Shown here: piece by piece, positions 45,813 to 61,263 of the stretch
Numbering within the stretch: position 1 is the stretch's first letter
How the letters are laid out: the number at the start of each line of letters is the position of its first letter
DNA from: Eledone cirrhosa
Lineage: Eukaryota; Mollusca; Cephalopoda; Octopoda; Eledonidae
Length of the DNA: 64,000 nucleotides
Assembly: GCA_964016885.1 (NCBI GenBank)
Contig: OZ024742.1
Coordinates: forward strand, 8,971,662-9,035,661
Direction: 5' to 3'
The notes under the pieces: generated by a model
The model's input: only the letters and a program-made list of their open reading frames with translations
The model's database searches: none
What the model was told of the DNA's origin: nothing
Translations under genes and position numbers: made by a program

Positions 45813-47663
45813 TTGGCTAGAGTATCACATACATATAGAGAGAGACATCACAGTATTGGTTACAGTATCACATATATATTGAGACAGACAACACAGTATT
45901 GGCTAGAGTATCACATACATATAGAGACATACATCACAGTATTGGCTACAGTATCACATATATATAGAGACAGACAACACAGTATTGGCTACAGTATGAC
46001 ATATATATAGAGACAGACAACACTGTATTGGCTACAGTATCACATATATATAGAGACAGACAACACAGTATTGGCTAGAGTATCACATATATATAGAGAC
46101 AGACAACACAGTATTGGCTACACTATCACATATATATAGAGAGTGACAACAGAGTATTGGCTACAGTATCACATATATATAGAGACAGACAACACAGTAT
46201 TGGCTAGAGTATCACATATATATAGAGACAGACAACACAGTATTTGCTACAGTATCTCATATATATATAGAGACAGACAACACAGTATTGGCTAGAGTAT
46301 CACATATATATAGAGACAGACAACACAGTATTGGCTACAGTATCTCCTATATATAGAGACAGACAACACAGTATTGGCTAGAGTATAACATATATATAGA
46401 GCCAGACAACACAGTATTGGCTAGATTATAACATATATATAGAGCCAGACAACACAGTATTGGCTAGAGTATAACATATATATAGAGCCAGACAACACAG
46501 TATTGGCTACAGTATCACATATATATAGAGACAGACAACACAGTATTGGCTACAGTATCACATATATATAGAGACAGACAACACAGTATTGGCTACAGTA
46601 TAACATATATATAGAGACAGACAACACAGTATTGGCTACAGTATCTCATATATATAGAGACAGACAACACAGTATTGGCTACAGTATCACATATAGATAG
46701 AGACAGACAACACAGTATTGGCTAGAGTATCACATATATATAGAGACAGACAACACAGTATTGGCTACAGTATCACATATATATAGAGACAGACAACTCA
46801 GTATTGGCTACAGTATCACATATATATAGAGACAGACAACACAGTATTGGCTACAGTATCTCATATATATAGAGACAGACAACACAGTATTGGCTAGAGT
46901 ATCACATATATATAGAGACAGACAACACAGTATTGGCTAGAGTATCACATATATATAGAGGCAGACAACACAGTATTGGCTAGAGTATAACATATATATA
47001 GAGACAGACAACACAGTATTGGCTACAGTATCACATATATATAGAGACAGACAACACAGTATTGGCTAGAGTATAACATATATATAGAGACAGACAACAC
47101 AGTATTGGCTACAGTATCACATATATATAGAGACAGACAACACAGTATTGGCTACAGTATCACATATATATAGAGCCAGACAACACAGTATTGGCTAGAG
47201 TATCACATATATATAGAGACAGACAACACAGTATTGGCTACAGTATCACATATATATAGAGACAGACAACACAGTATTGGCTACAGTATCACATATATAT
47301 TGAGACAGACAACACAGTATTGGCTACAGTATCACAAGTATATAGAGACAGACAACACAGTATTGGCTACAGTATCACATATATATAGAGACAGACAACA
47401 CAGTATTGGCTACAGTATCACATATATATAGAGACAGACAACACAGTATTGGCTACAGTATCACATATATATAGAGACAGACAACACAGTATTGGCTACA
47501 GTATCTCATATATATTGAGACAGACAACACAGTATTGGCTACAGTATCACATATATATAGAGACAGACAACACAGTATTGGCTACAGTATCACATACATA
47601 TAGAGACAGACAACACAGTATTGGCTAGAGTATCACATATATATAGAGACAGACAACACAGTA
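45813..47663 (+). repeat. Higher-order unit Q2 (1851 bp, 43 monomers + 2 bp)
   Basis: Complete Q unit with CTCCTATATATAG (about 46335), GATTATAAC-GAGCCAG (about 46425) and TATAGATAG (46692, offset 5598 from Q1). It ends with the TATTGAG/CACAAGTATATAG cluster that leads into the next P unit. Confidence 0.85.
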
Positions 47664-49471
47664 TTGGCTAGAGTATCACATACATATAGAGAGAGACATC
47701 ACAGTATTGGTTACAGTATCACATATATATTGAGACAGACAACACAGTATTGGCTAGAGTATCACATACATATAGAGACATACATCACAGTATTGGCTAC
47801 AGTATCACATATATATAGAGACAGACAACACAGTATTGGCTACAGTATGACATATATATAGAGACAGACAACACTGTATTGGCTACAGTATCACATATAT
47901 ATAGAGACAGACAACACAGTATTGGCTAGAGTATCACATATATATAGAGACAGACAACACAGTATTGGCTACACTATCACATATATATAGAGAGTGACAA
48001 CAGAGTATTGGCTACAGTATCACATATATATAGAGACAGACAACACAGTATTGGCTAGAGTATCACATATATATAGAGACAGACAACACAGTATTTGCTA
48101 CAGTATCTCATATATATATAGAGACAGACAACACAGTGTTGGCTAGAGTATAACATATATATAGAGCCAGACAACACAGTATTGGCTAGAGTATAACATA
48201 TATATAGAGACAGACAACACAGTATTGGCTAGAGTATAACATATATATAGAGCCAGACAACACAGTATTGGCTACAGTATCACATATATATAGAGACAGA
48301 CAACAGAGTATTGGCTAGAGTATAACATATATATAGAGACAGACAACACAGTATTGGATAGAGTATAACATATATATAGAGACAGACAACACAGTATTGG
48401 CTAGATTATAACATATATATAGCGACAGACATCACAGTATTGGCTACAGTATCACATATATATAGAGACAGACAACACAGTATTGGCTACATTATCACAT
48501 ATATATAGAGACAGACAACACAGTATTGGCTAGAGTATCACATATATATAGAGCCAGACAACACAGTATTGGCTAGAGTATCACATATATATAGAGACAG
48601 ACAACACAGTATTGGCTAGAGTATCACATATATATAGAGACAGACAACACAGTATTGGCTACAGTATCACATATATATAGAGACAGACAACACAGTATTG
48701 GCTAGAGTATCACATATATATAGAGCCAGACAACACAGTATTGGCTAAAGTATCACATATATATAGAGCCAGACAACACAGTATTGGCTAGAGTATCACA
48801 TATATATAGAGACAGACAACACAGTATTGGCTAGAGTATAACATATATATAGAGACAGACAACACAGTATTGGCTACAGTATCACATATATATAGAGACA
48901 GACAACACAGTATTGGCTAGAGTATAACTTATATATAGAGACAGACAACACAGTATTGGCTACAGTATCACATATATATAGAGACAGACAACACAGTATT
49001 GGCTACAGTATCACATATATATAGAGCCAGACAACACATTATTGGCTAGAGTATCACATATATATAGAGACAGACAACACAGTATTGGCTACAGTATCAC
49101 ATATATATAGAGACAGACAACACAGTATTGGCTACAGTATCACATATATATAGAGACAGACAACACAGTATTGGCTACAGTATCACATATATATAGAGAC
49201 AGACAACACAGTATTGGCTACAGTATCACATATATATAGAGACAGACAACACAGTATTGGCTACAGTATCACATATATATAGAGACAGACAACACAGTAT
49301 TGGCTACAGTATCTCATATATATTGAGACAGACAACACAGTATTGGCTACAGTATCACATATATATAGAGACAGACAACACAGTATTGGCTACAGTATCA
49401 CATACATATAGAGACAGACAACACAGTATTGGCTAGAGTATCACATATATATAGAGACAGACAACACAGTA
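47664..49471 (+). repeat. Higher-order unit P3 (1808 bp)
   Basis: Same order as P2 at offset 3659, which equals one P plus one Q (1808 + 1851). GCGACAG is at 48422, again 758 bp in. A private TATAACTTATATATAG occurs at about 48925. Confidence 0.85.
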
Positions 49472-52208
49472 TTGGCTAGAGTATCACATACATATAGAGA
49501 GAGACATCACAGTATTGGTTACAGTATCACATATATATTGAGACAGACAACACAGTATTGGCTAGAGTATCACATACATATAGAGACATACATCACAGTA
49601 TTGGCTACAGTATCACATATATATAGAGACAGACAACACAGTATTGGCTACAGTATGACATATATATAGAGACAGACAACACTGTATTGGCTACAGTATC
49701 ACATATATATAGAGACAGACAACACAGTATTGGCTAGAGTATCACATATATATAGAGACAGACAACACAGTATTGGCTACACTATCACATATATATAGAG
49801 AGTGACAACAGAGTATTGGCTACAGTATCACATATATATAGAGACAGACAACACAGTATTGGCTAGAGTATCACATATATATAGAGACAGACAACACAGT
49901 ATTTGCTACAGTATCTCATATATATATAGAGACAGACAACACAGTATTGGCTAGAGTATCACATATATATAGAGACAGACAACACAGTATTGGCTACAGT
50001 ATCTCCTATATATAGAGACAGACAACACAGTATTGGCTAGAGTATAACATATATATAGAGCCAGACAACACAGTATTGGCTAGATTATAACATATATATA
50101 GAGCCAGACAACACAGTATTGGCTAGAGTATAACATATATATAGAGCCAGACAACACAGTATTGGCTACAGTATCACATATATATAGAGACAGACAACAC
50201 AGTATTGGCTACAGTATCACATATATATAGAGACAGACAACACAGTATTGGCTACAGTATAACATATATATAGAGACAGACAACACAGTATTGGCTACAG
50301 TATCTCATATATATAGAGACAGACAACACAGTATTGGCTACAGTATCACATATAGATAGAGAGAGACAACACAGTATTGGCTAGAGTATCACATATATAT
50401 AGAGACAGACAACACAGTATTGGCTACAGTATCACATATATATAGAGACAGACAACTCAGTATTGGCTACAGTATCACATATATATAGAGACAGACAACA
50501 CAGTATTGGCTACAGTATCTCATATATATAGAGACAGACAACACAGTATTGGCTAGAGTATCACATATATATAGAGACAGACAACACAGTATTGGCTACA
50601 GTATCACATATATATAGAGACAGACAACACAGTATTGGCTACAGTATCACATATATATAGAGACAGACAACACACTATTGGCTACAGTATCACATATATA
50701 TAGAGACAGACAACACAATATTGGCTACAGTATCACATATATATAGAGACAGACAACACAGTATTGGCTACAGTATCACATGTATATAGAGACAGACAAC
50801 ACAGTATTGGCTACATTATCACATATATATAGAGACAGACAACACAGTATTGGCTACAGTATCACATATATATAGAGACAGACAACAGAGTATTGGTTAC
50901 AGTATCACATATATATATAGACAGACAACACAGTATTGGCTACAGTATCACATATATATAGAGACAGACAACACAGTATTGGCTACAGTATCACATATAT
51001 ATAGAGACAGACAACACAGTATTGGCTACAGTATCACATATATATAGAGACAGACAACACAGTATTGGCTAGAGTATAGCATATATATAGAGCCAGACAA
51101 CACAGTATTGGCTACAGTATCACATATATATAGAGACAGACAACACAGTATTGGCTAGAGTATAACATATATATAGAGACAGACAACAGAGTATTGGATA
51201 GAGTATAACATATATATAGAGACAGACAACACAGTATTGGCTAGATTATAACATATATATAGCGACAGACATCACAGTATTGGCTACAGTATCACATATA
51301 TATAGAGACAGACAACACAGTATTGGCTACATTATCACATATATATAGAGACAGACAACACAGTATTGGCTAGAGTATCACATATATATAGAGCCAGACA
51401 ACACAGTATTGGCTAGAGTATCACATATATATAGAGACAGACAACACAGTATTGGCTAGAGTATAACATATATATAGAGACAGACAACACAGTATTGGCT
51501 ACAGTATCACATATATAGAGAGACAGACAACACAGTATTGGCTAGAGTATCACATATATATAGAGCCAGACAACACAGTATTGGCTAAAGTATCACATAT
51601 ATATAGAGCCAGACAACACAGTATTGGCTAGAGTATCACATATATATAGAGACAGACAACACAGTATTGGCTAGAGTATAACATATATATAGAGACAGAC
51701 AACACAGTATTGGCTACAGTATCACATATATATAGAGACAGACAACACAGTATTGGCTAGAGTATAACATATATATAGAGACAGACAACACAGTATTGGC
51801 TACAGTATCACATATATATAGAGACAGACAACACAGTATTGGCTAGAGTATAACATATATATAGAGACAGACAACACAGTATTGGATAGAGTATAACATA
51901 TATATAGAGACAGACAACACAGTATTGGCTAGATTATAACATATATATAGAGACAGACATCACAGTATTGGCTACAGTATCACATATATATAGAGACAGA
52001 CAACACAGTATTGGCTACATTATCACATATATATAGAGACAGACAATACAGTATTGGCTAGAGTATCACATATATATAGAGCCAGACAACACAGTATTGG
52101 CTAGAGTATCACATATATATAGAGACAGACAACACAGTATTGGCTACAGTATCACATATATATAGAGACAGACAACACAGTATTGGCTAGAGTATCACAT
52201 ATATATAG
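49472..52208 (+). repeat. Unit Q3 with extension, source or partner of the 11792-bp duplication
   Basis: Begins as a Q unit and then runs into a stretch with CATGTATATAG (about 50779), a TATATATAGACAG monomer, GAGTATAGCATAT (51072) and a GCGACAG monomer (51262). The whole stretch recurs at 61264-64000 at offset 11792. Private differences here include TAGATAGAGAGAGAC (about 50353) and ATATAGAGAGAC (about 51515). Confidence 0.8.
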
Positions 52209-54893
52209 AGACAGACAACACAGTATTGGCTACAGTATCACATATATATAGAGACAGACAACACAGTATTGGCTACAGTATCACATATATATAGAGACAG
52301 ACAACACAGTATTGGCTACAGTATCACATATATATAGAGACAGACAACACAGTATTGGCTACAGTATCACATATATATAGAGACAGACAACAGAGTATTG
52401 GCTACAGTATCACATATATATAGAGACAGACAACACAGTATTGGCTACAGCATCACATATATATAGAGACAGACAACACACTATTGGCTACTGTATCAAA
52501 TATATATAGAGACAGACAACACAGTATTGGCTACAGTATCACATATATATAGAGACAGACAACAGAGTATTGGCTAGAATATAACATATATATAGAGCCA
52601 GACAACACAGTATTGGCTACAGTATCACATATATATAGAGACAGACAACACAGTATTGGCTAGAGTATAACATATATATAGAGGCAGACAACACAGTATT
52701 GGATAGAGTATAACATATATATAGAGACAGACAACACAGTATTGGCTAGATTATAACATATATATAGCGACAGACATCACAGTATTGGCTACAGTATCAC
52801 ATATATATAGAGACAGACAACACAGTATTGGCTACATTATCACATATATATAGAGACAGACAACACAGTATTGGCTAGAGTATCACATATATATAGAGCC
52901 AGACAACACAGTATTGGCTAGAGTATCACATATATATAGAGACAGACAACACAGTATTGGCTAGAGTATAACATATATATAGAGACAGACAACACAGTAT
53001 TGGCTACAGTATCACATATATATAGAGACAGACAACACTGTATTGGCTAGAGTATTACATATATATAGAGCCAGACAACACAGTATTGGCTAAAGTATCA
53101 CATATATATAGAGTCAGACAACACAGTATTGGCTAGAGTATCACATATATATAGAGACAGACAACACAGTATTGGCTAGAGTATAACATATATATAGAGA
53201 CAGACAACACAGTATTGGCTACAGTATCACATATATATAGAGACAGACAACACAGTATTGGCTAGAGTATCACATATATATAGAGACAGACAACACAGTA
53301 TTGGCTAGAGTATAACATATATATAGAGACAGACAACACAGTATTGGCTACAGTATCACATATATATAGAGACAGACAACACAGTATTGGCTAGAGTATC
53401 ACATATATATAGAGACAGACAACACAGTATTTGCTACAGTATCTCATATATATATAGAGACAGACAACACAGTATTGGCTAGAGTATAACATATATATAG
53501 AGCCAGACAACACAGTATTGGCTAGAGTATAACATATATATAGAGCCAGACAACACAGTATTGGCTAGAGTATAACATATATATAGAGACAGACAACACA
53601 GTATTGGCTAGAGTATAACATATATATAGAGCCAGACAACACAGTATTGGCTACAGTATCACATATATATAGAGACAGACAACACAGTATTGGCTAGAGT
53701 ATAACATATATATAGAGACAGACAACACAGTATTGGATAGAGTATAACATATATATAGAGACAGACAACACAGTATTGGCTAGATTATAACATATATATA
53801 GCGACAGACATCACAGTATTGGCTACAGTATCACATATATATAGAGACAGACAACACAGTATTGGCTACATTATCACATATATATAGAGACAGACAACAC
53901 AGTATTGGCTAGAGTATCACATATATATAGAGCCAGACAACACAGTATTGGCTAGAGTATCACATATATATAGAGACAGACAACACAGTATTGGCTAGAG
54001 TATAACATATATATAGAGACAGACAACACAGTATTGGCTACAATATCACATATATATAGAGACAGACAACACAGTATCGGCTAGAGTATCACATATATAT
54101 AGAGCCAGACAACACAGTATTGGCTAAAGTATCACATATATATAGAGCCAGACAACACAGTATTGGCTAGAGTATCACATATATATAGAGACAGACAACA
54201 CAGTATTGGCTAGAGTATAACATATATATAGAGACAGACAACACAGTATTGGCTACAGTATCACATATATATAGAGACAGACAACACAGTATTGGCTAGA
54301 GTATAACATATATATAGAGACAGACAACACAGTATTGGCTACAGTATCACATATATATAGAGACAGACAACACAGTATTGGCTACAGTATCACATATATA
54401 TAGAGCCAGACAACACAGTATTGGCTAGAGTATCACATATATATAGAGACAGACAACACAGTATTGGCTACAGTATCACATATATATAGAGACAGACAAC
54501 ACAGTATTGGCTACAGTATCACATATATATTGAGACAGACAACACAGTATTGGCTACAGTATCACATATATATAGAGACAGACAACACAGTATTGGCTAC
54601 AGTATCACATATATATAGAGACAGACAACACAGTATTGGCTACAGTATCACATATATATAGAGACAGACAACACAGTATTGGCTACAGTATCACATATAT
54701 ATAGAGACAGACAACACAGTATTGGCTACAGTATCTCATATATATTGAGACAGACAACACAGTATTGGCTACAGTATCACATATATATAGAGACAGACAA
54801 CACAGTATTGGCTACAGTATCACATACATATAGAGACAGACAACACAGTATTGGCTAGAGTATCACATATATATAGAGACAGACAACACAGTA
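52209..54893 (+). repeat. Array zone F, block between Q3 and P4
   Basis: Carries two GCGACAG monomers (52767 and 53801, 1034 bp apart), GAGGCAGAC (about 52681), and a stretch (53.4-54.4 kb) closely related to 42.5-43.6 kb. Private variants include GAGTCAGAC (about 53112), GAGTATTACAT (about 53050) and CAGTATCGGCTAG (about 54074). Confidence 0.7.
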
Positions 54894-57561
54894 TTGGCTA
54901 GAGTATCACATACATATAGAGAGAGACATCACAGTATTGGTTACAGTATCACATATATATTGAGACAGACAACACAGTATTGGCTAGAGTATCACATACA
55001 TATAGAGACATACATCACAGTATTGGCTACAGTATCACATATATATAGAGACAGACAACACAGTATTGGCTACAGTATGACATATATATAGAGACAGACA
55101 ACACTGTATTGGCTACAGTATCACATATATATAGAGACAGACAACACAGTATTGGCTAGAGTATCACATATATATAGAGACAGACAACACAGTATTGGCT
55201 ACACTATCACATATATATAGAGAGTGACAACAGAGTATTGGCTACAGTATCACATATATATAGAGACAGACAACACAGTATTGGCTAGAGTATCACATAT
55301 ATATAGAGACAGACAACACAGTATTTGCTACAATATCTCATATATATATAGAGACAGACAACACAGTATTGGCTAGAGTATAACATATATATAGAGCCAG
55401 ACAACACAGTATTGGCTAGAGTATAACATATATATAGAGCCAGACAACACAGTATTGGCTAGAGTATAACATATATATAGAGACAGACAACACAGTATTG
55501 GCTAGAGTATAACATATATATAGAGCCAGACAACACAGTATTGGCTACAGTATCACATATATATAGAGACAGACAACAGAGTATTGGCTAGAGTATAACA
55601 TATATATAGAGACAGACAACACAGTATTGGATAGAGTATAACATATATATAGAGACAGACAACACAGTATTGGCTAGATTATAACATATATATAGCGACA
55701 GACATCACAGTATTGGCTACAGTATCACATATATATAGAGACAGACAACACAGTATTGGCTACATTATCACATATATATAGAGACAGACAACACAGTATT
55801 GGCTAGAGTATCACATATATATAGAGCCAGACAACACAGTATTGGCTTGAGTATCACATATATATAGAGACAGACAACACAGTATTGGCTAGAGTATCAC
55901 ATATATATAGAGACAGACAACACAGTATTGGCTAGAGTATAACATATATATAGAGACAGACAACACAGTATTGGCTACAGTATCACATATATATAGAGAC
56001 AGACAACACAGTATTGGCTACAGTATCACATATATATAGAGCCAGACAACACAGTATTGGCTAGAGTATCACATATATATAGAGACAGACAACACAGTAT
56101 TGGCTACAGTATCACATATATATAGAGACAGACAACACAGTATTGGCTACAGTATCACATATATATAGAGACAGACAACACAGTATTGGCTACAGTATCA
56201 CATATATATAGAGACAGACAACACAGTATTGGCTACAGTATCACATATATATAGAGACAGACAACACAGTATTGGCTACAGTATCACATATATATAGAGA
56301 CAGACAACACAGTATTGGCTACAGTATCACATATATATAGAGACAGACAACACAGTATTGGCTACAGTATCACATATATATAGAGCCAGACAACACAGTA
56401 TTGGCTAGAGTATCACATATATATAGAGACAGACAACACAGTATTGGCTACAGTATCACATATATATAGAGACAGACAACACAGTATTGGCTACAGTATC
56501 ACATATATATTGAGACAGACAACACAGTATTGGCTACAGTATCACATATATATAGAGACAGACAACACAGTATTGGCTACAGTATCACATATATATAGAG
56601 ACAGACAACACAGTATTGGCTAGAGTATCACATATATATAGAGACAGACAACACAGTATTGGCTAGAGTATAACATATATATAGAGACAGACAACACAGT
56701 ATTGGCTACAGTATCACATATATATAAAGACAGACAACACAGTATTGGCTAGAGTATCACATATATATAGAGCCAGACAACACAGTATTGGCTAAAGTAT
56801 CACATATATATAGAGCCAGACAACACAGTATTGGCTAGAGTATCACATATATATAGAGACAGACAACACAGTATTGGCTAGAGTATAACATATATATAGA
56901 GACAGACAACACAGTATTGGCTACAGTATCACATATATATAGAGACAGACAACACAGTATTGGCTAGAGTATAACATATATATAGAGACAGACAACACAG
57001 TATTGGCTACAGTATCACATATATATAGAGACAGACAACACAGTATTGGCTACAGTATCACATATATATAGAGCCAGACAACACAGTATTGGCTAGAGTA
57101 TCACATATATATAGAGACAGACAACACAGTATTGGCTACAGTATCACATATATATAGAGACAGACAACACAGTATTGGCTACAGTATCACATATATATTG
57201 AGACAGACAACACAGGATTGGCTACAGTATCACATATATATAGAGACAGACAACACAGTATTGGCTACAGTATCACGTATATATAGAGACAGACAACACA
57301 GTATTGGCTACAGTATCACATATATATAGAGACAGACAACACAGTATTGGCTACAGTATCACATATATATAGAGACAGACAACACAGTATTGGCTACAGT
57401 ATCTCATATATATTGAGACAGACAACACAGTATTGGCTACAGTATCACATATATATAGAGACAGACAACACAGTATTGGCTACAGTATCACATACATATA
57501 GAGACAGACAACACAGTATTGGCTAGAGTATCACATATATATAGAGACAGACAACACAGTA
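54894..57561 (+). repeat. Higher-order unit P4, extended (2668 bp)
   Basis: Starts as a P unit with GCGACAG 801 bp in (55695), so it has the extra GAGCCAG monomer shared with P5 and P6. It is about 19 monomers longer than P5, with an added run around 55.9-56.7 kb that repeats canonical monomers. Confidence 0.75.
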
Positions 57562-59412
57562 TTGGCTAGAGTATCACATACATATAGAGAGAGACATCAC
57601 AGTATTGGTTACAGTATCACATATATATTGAGACAGACAACACAGTATTGGCTAGAGTATCACATACATATAGAGACATACATCACAGTATTGGCTACAG
57701 TATCACATATATATAGAGACAGACAACACAGTATTGGCTACAGTATGACATATATATAGAGACAGACAACACTGTATTGGCTACAGTATCACATATATAT
57801 AGAGACAGACAACACAGTATTGGCTAGAGTATCACATATATATAGAGACAGACAACACAGTATTGGCTACACTATCACATATATATAGAGAGTGACAACA
57901 GAGTATTGGCTACAGTATCACATATATATAGAGACAGACAACACAGTATTGGCTAGAGTATCACATATATATAGAGACAGACAACACAGTATTTGCTACA
58001 GTATCTCATATATATATAGAGACAGACAACACAGTATTGGCTAGAGTATAACATATATATAGAGCCAGACAACACAGTATTGGCTAGAGTATAACATATA
58101 TATAGAGCCAGACAACACAGTATTGGCTAGAGTATAACATATATATAGAGACAGACAACACAGTATTGGCTAGAGTATAACATATATATAGAGCCAGACA
58201 ACACAGTATTGGCTACAGTATCACATATATATAGAGACAGACAACAGAGTATTGGCTAGAGTATAACATATATATAGAGACAGACAACACAGTATTGGAT
58301 AGAGTATAACATATATATAGAGACAGACAACACAGTATTGGCTAGATTATAACATATATATAGCGACAGACATCACAGTATTGGCTACAGTATCACATAT
58401 ATATAGAGACAGACAACACAGTATTGGCTACATTATCACATATATATAGAGACAGACAACACAGTATTGGCTAGAGTATCACATATATATAGAGCCAGAC
58501 AACACAGTATTGGCTTGAGTATCACATATATATAGAGACAGACAACACAGTATTGGCTAGAGTATCACATATATATAGAGACAGACAACACAGTATTGGC
58601 TACAGTATCACATATATATAGAGACAGACAACACAGTATTGGCTAGAGTATCACATATATATAGAGCCAGACAACACAGTATTGGCTAAAGTATCACATA
58701 TATATAGAGCCAGACAACACAGTATTGGCTAGAGTATCACATATATATAGAGACAGACAACACAGTATTGGCTAGAGTATAACATATATATAGAGACAGA
58801 CAACACAGTATTGGCTACAGTATCACATATATATAGAGACAGACAACACAGTATTGGCTAGAGTATAACATATATATAGAGACAGACAACACAGTATTGG
58901 CTACAGTATCACATATATATAGAGACAGACAACACAGTATTGGCTACAGTATCACATATATATAGAGCCAGACAACACAGTATTGGCTAGAGTATCACAT
59001 ATACATAGAGACAGACAACACAGTATTGGCTACAGTATCACATATATATAGAGACAGACAACACAGTATTGGCTACAGTATCACATATATATAGAGACAG
59101 ACAACACAGTATTGGCTACAGTATCACATATATATAGAGACAGACAACACAGTATTGGCTACAGTATCACATATATATAGAGACAGACAACACAGTATTG
59201 GCTACAGTATCACATATATATAGAGACAGACAACACAGTATTGGCTACACTATCTCATATATATTGAGACAGACAACACAGTATTGGCTACAGTATCACA
59301 TATATATAGAGACAGACAACACAGTATTGGCTACAGTATCACATACATATAGAGACAGACAACACAGTATTGGCTAGAGTATCACATATATATAGAGACA
59401 GACAACACAGTA
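57562..59412 (+). repeat. Higher-order unit P5 (1851 bp)
   Basis: P unit of 43 monomers plus 2 bp; GCGACAG is 801 bp in (58363). GGCTTGAG at about 58513 is shared with P4 and P6 and absent from P1-P3, which groups these three as a separate lineage. Confidence 0.85.
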
Positions 59413-61263
59413 TTGGCTAGAGTATCACATACATATAGAGAGAGACATCACAGTATTGGTTACAGTATCACATATATATTGAGACAGACAACACAGTATT
59501 GGCTAGAGTATCACATACATATAGAGACATACATCACAGTATTGGCTACAGTATCACATATATATAGAGACAGACAACACAGTATTGGCTACAGTATGAC
59601 ATATATATAGAGACAGACAACACTGTATTGGCTACAGTATCACATATATATAGAGACAGACAACACAGTATTGGCTAGAGTATCACATATATATAGAGAC
59701 AGACAACACAGTATTGGCTACACTATCACATATATATAGAGAGTGACAACAGAGTATTGGCTACAGTATCACATATATATAGAGACAGACAACACAGTAT
59801 TGGCTAGAGTATCACATATATATAGAGACAGACAACACAGTATTTGCTACAGTATCTCATATATATATAGAGACAGACAACACAGTATTGGCTAGAGTAT
59901 AACATATATATAGAGCCAGACAACACAGTATTGGCTAGAGTATAACATATATATAGAGCCAGACAACACAGTATTGGCTAGAGTATAACATATATATAGA
60001 GACAGACAACACAGTATTGGCTAGAGTATAACATATATATAGAGCCAGACAACACAGTATTGGCTACAGTATCACATATATATAGAGACAGACAACAGAG
60101 TATTGGCTAGAGTATAACATATATATAGAGACAGACAACACAGTATTGGATAGAGTATAACATATATATAGAGACAGACAACACAGTATTGGCTAGATTA
60201 TAACATATATATAGCGACAGACATCACAGTATTGGCTACAGTATCACATATATATAGAGACAGACAACACAGTATTGGCTACATTATCACATATATATAG
60301 AGACAGACAACACAGTATTGGCTAGAGTATCACATATATATAGAGCCAGACAACACAGTATTGGCTTGAGTATCACATATATATAGAGACAGACAACACA
60401 GTATTGGCTAGAGTATCACATATATATAGAGACAGACAACACAGTATTGGCTACAGTATCACATATATATAGAGACAGACAACACAGTATTGGCTAGAGT
60501 ATCACATATATATAGAGCCAGACAACACAGTATTGGCTAAAGTATCACATATATATAGAGCCAGACAACACAGTATTGGCTAGAGTATCACATATATATA
60601 GAGACAGACAACACAGTATTGGCTAGAGTATAACATATATATAGAGACAGACAACACAGTATTGGCTACAGTATCACATATATATAGAGACAGACAACAC
60701 AGTATTGGCTAGAGTATAACATATATATAGAGACAGACAACACAGTATTGGCTACAGTATCATATATATATAGAGACAGACAACACAGTATTGGCTACAG
60801 TATCACATATATATAGAGCCAGACAACACAGTATTGGCTAGAGTATCACATATATATAGAGACAGACAACACAGTATTGGCTACAGTATCACATATATAT
60901 AGAGACAGACAACACAGTATTGGCTACAGTATCACATATATATAGAGACAGACAACACAGTATTGGCTACAGTATCACATATATATAGAGACAGACAACA
61001 CAGTATTGGCTACAGTATCACATATATATAGAGACAGACAACACAGTATTGGCTACAGTATCACATATATATAGAGACAGACAACACAGTATTGGCTACA
61101 GTATCTCATATATATTGAGACAGACAACACAGTATTGGCTACAGTATCACATATATATAGAGACAGACAACACAGTATTGGCTACAGTATCACATACATA
61201 TAGAGACAGACAACACAGTATTGGCTAGAGTATCACATATATATAGAGACAGACAACACAGTA
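59413..61263 (+). repeat. Higher-order unit P6 (1851 bp)
   Basis: Direct tandem copy of P5 at offset 1851 with only a few base differences seen, such as TATCATATATATATAG at about 60760. GCGACAG is at 60214. From about 60.0 kb on it also lies at offset 11792 from P3. Confidence 0.85.

Noticed and set aside
38407..61263. P and Q units as transposable elements
   Set aside because: They are built wholly of 43-bp monomers, with no terminal repeats, no target-site duplications and no coding sequence; tandem duplication explains them.
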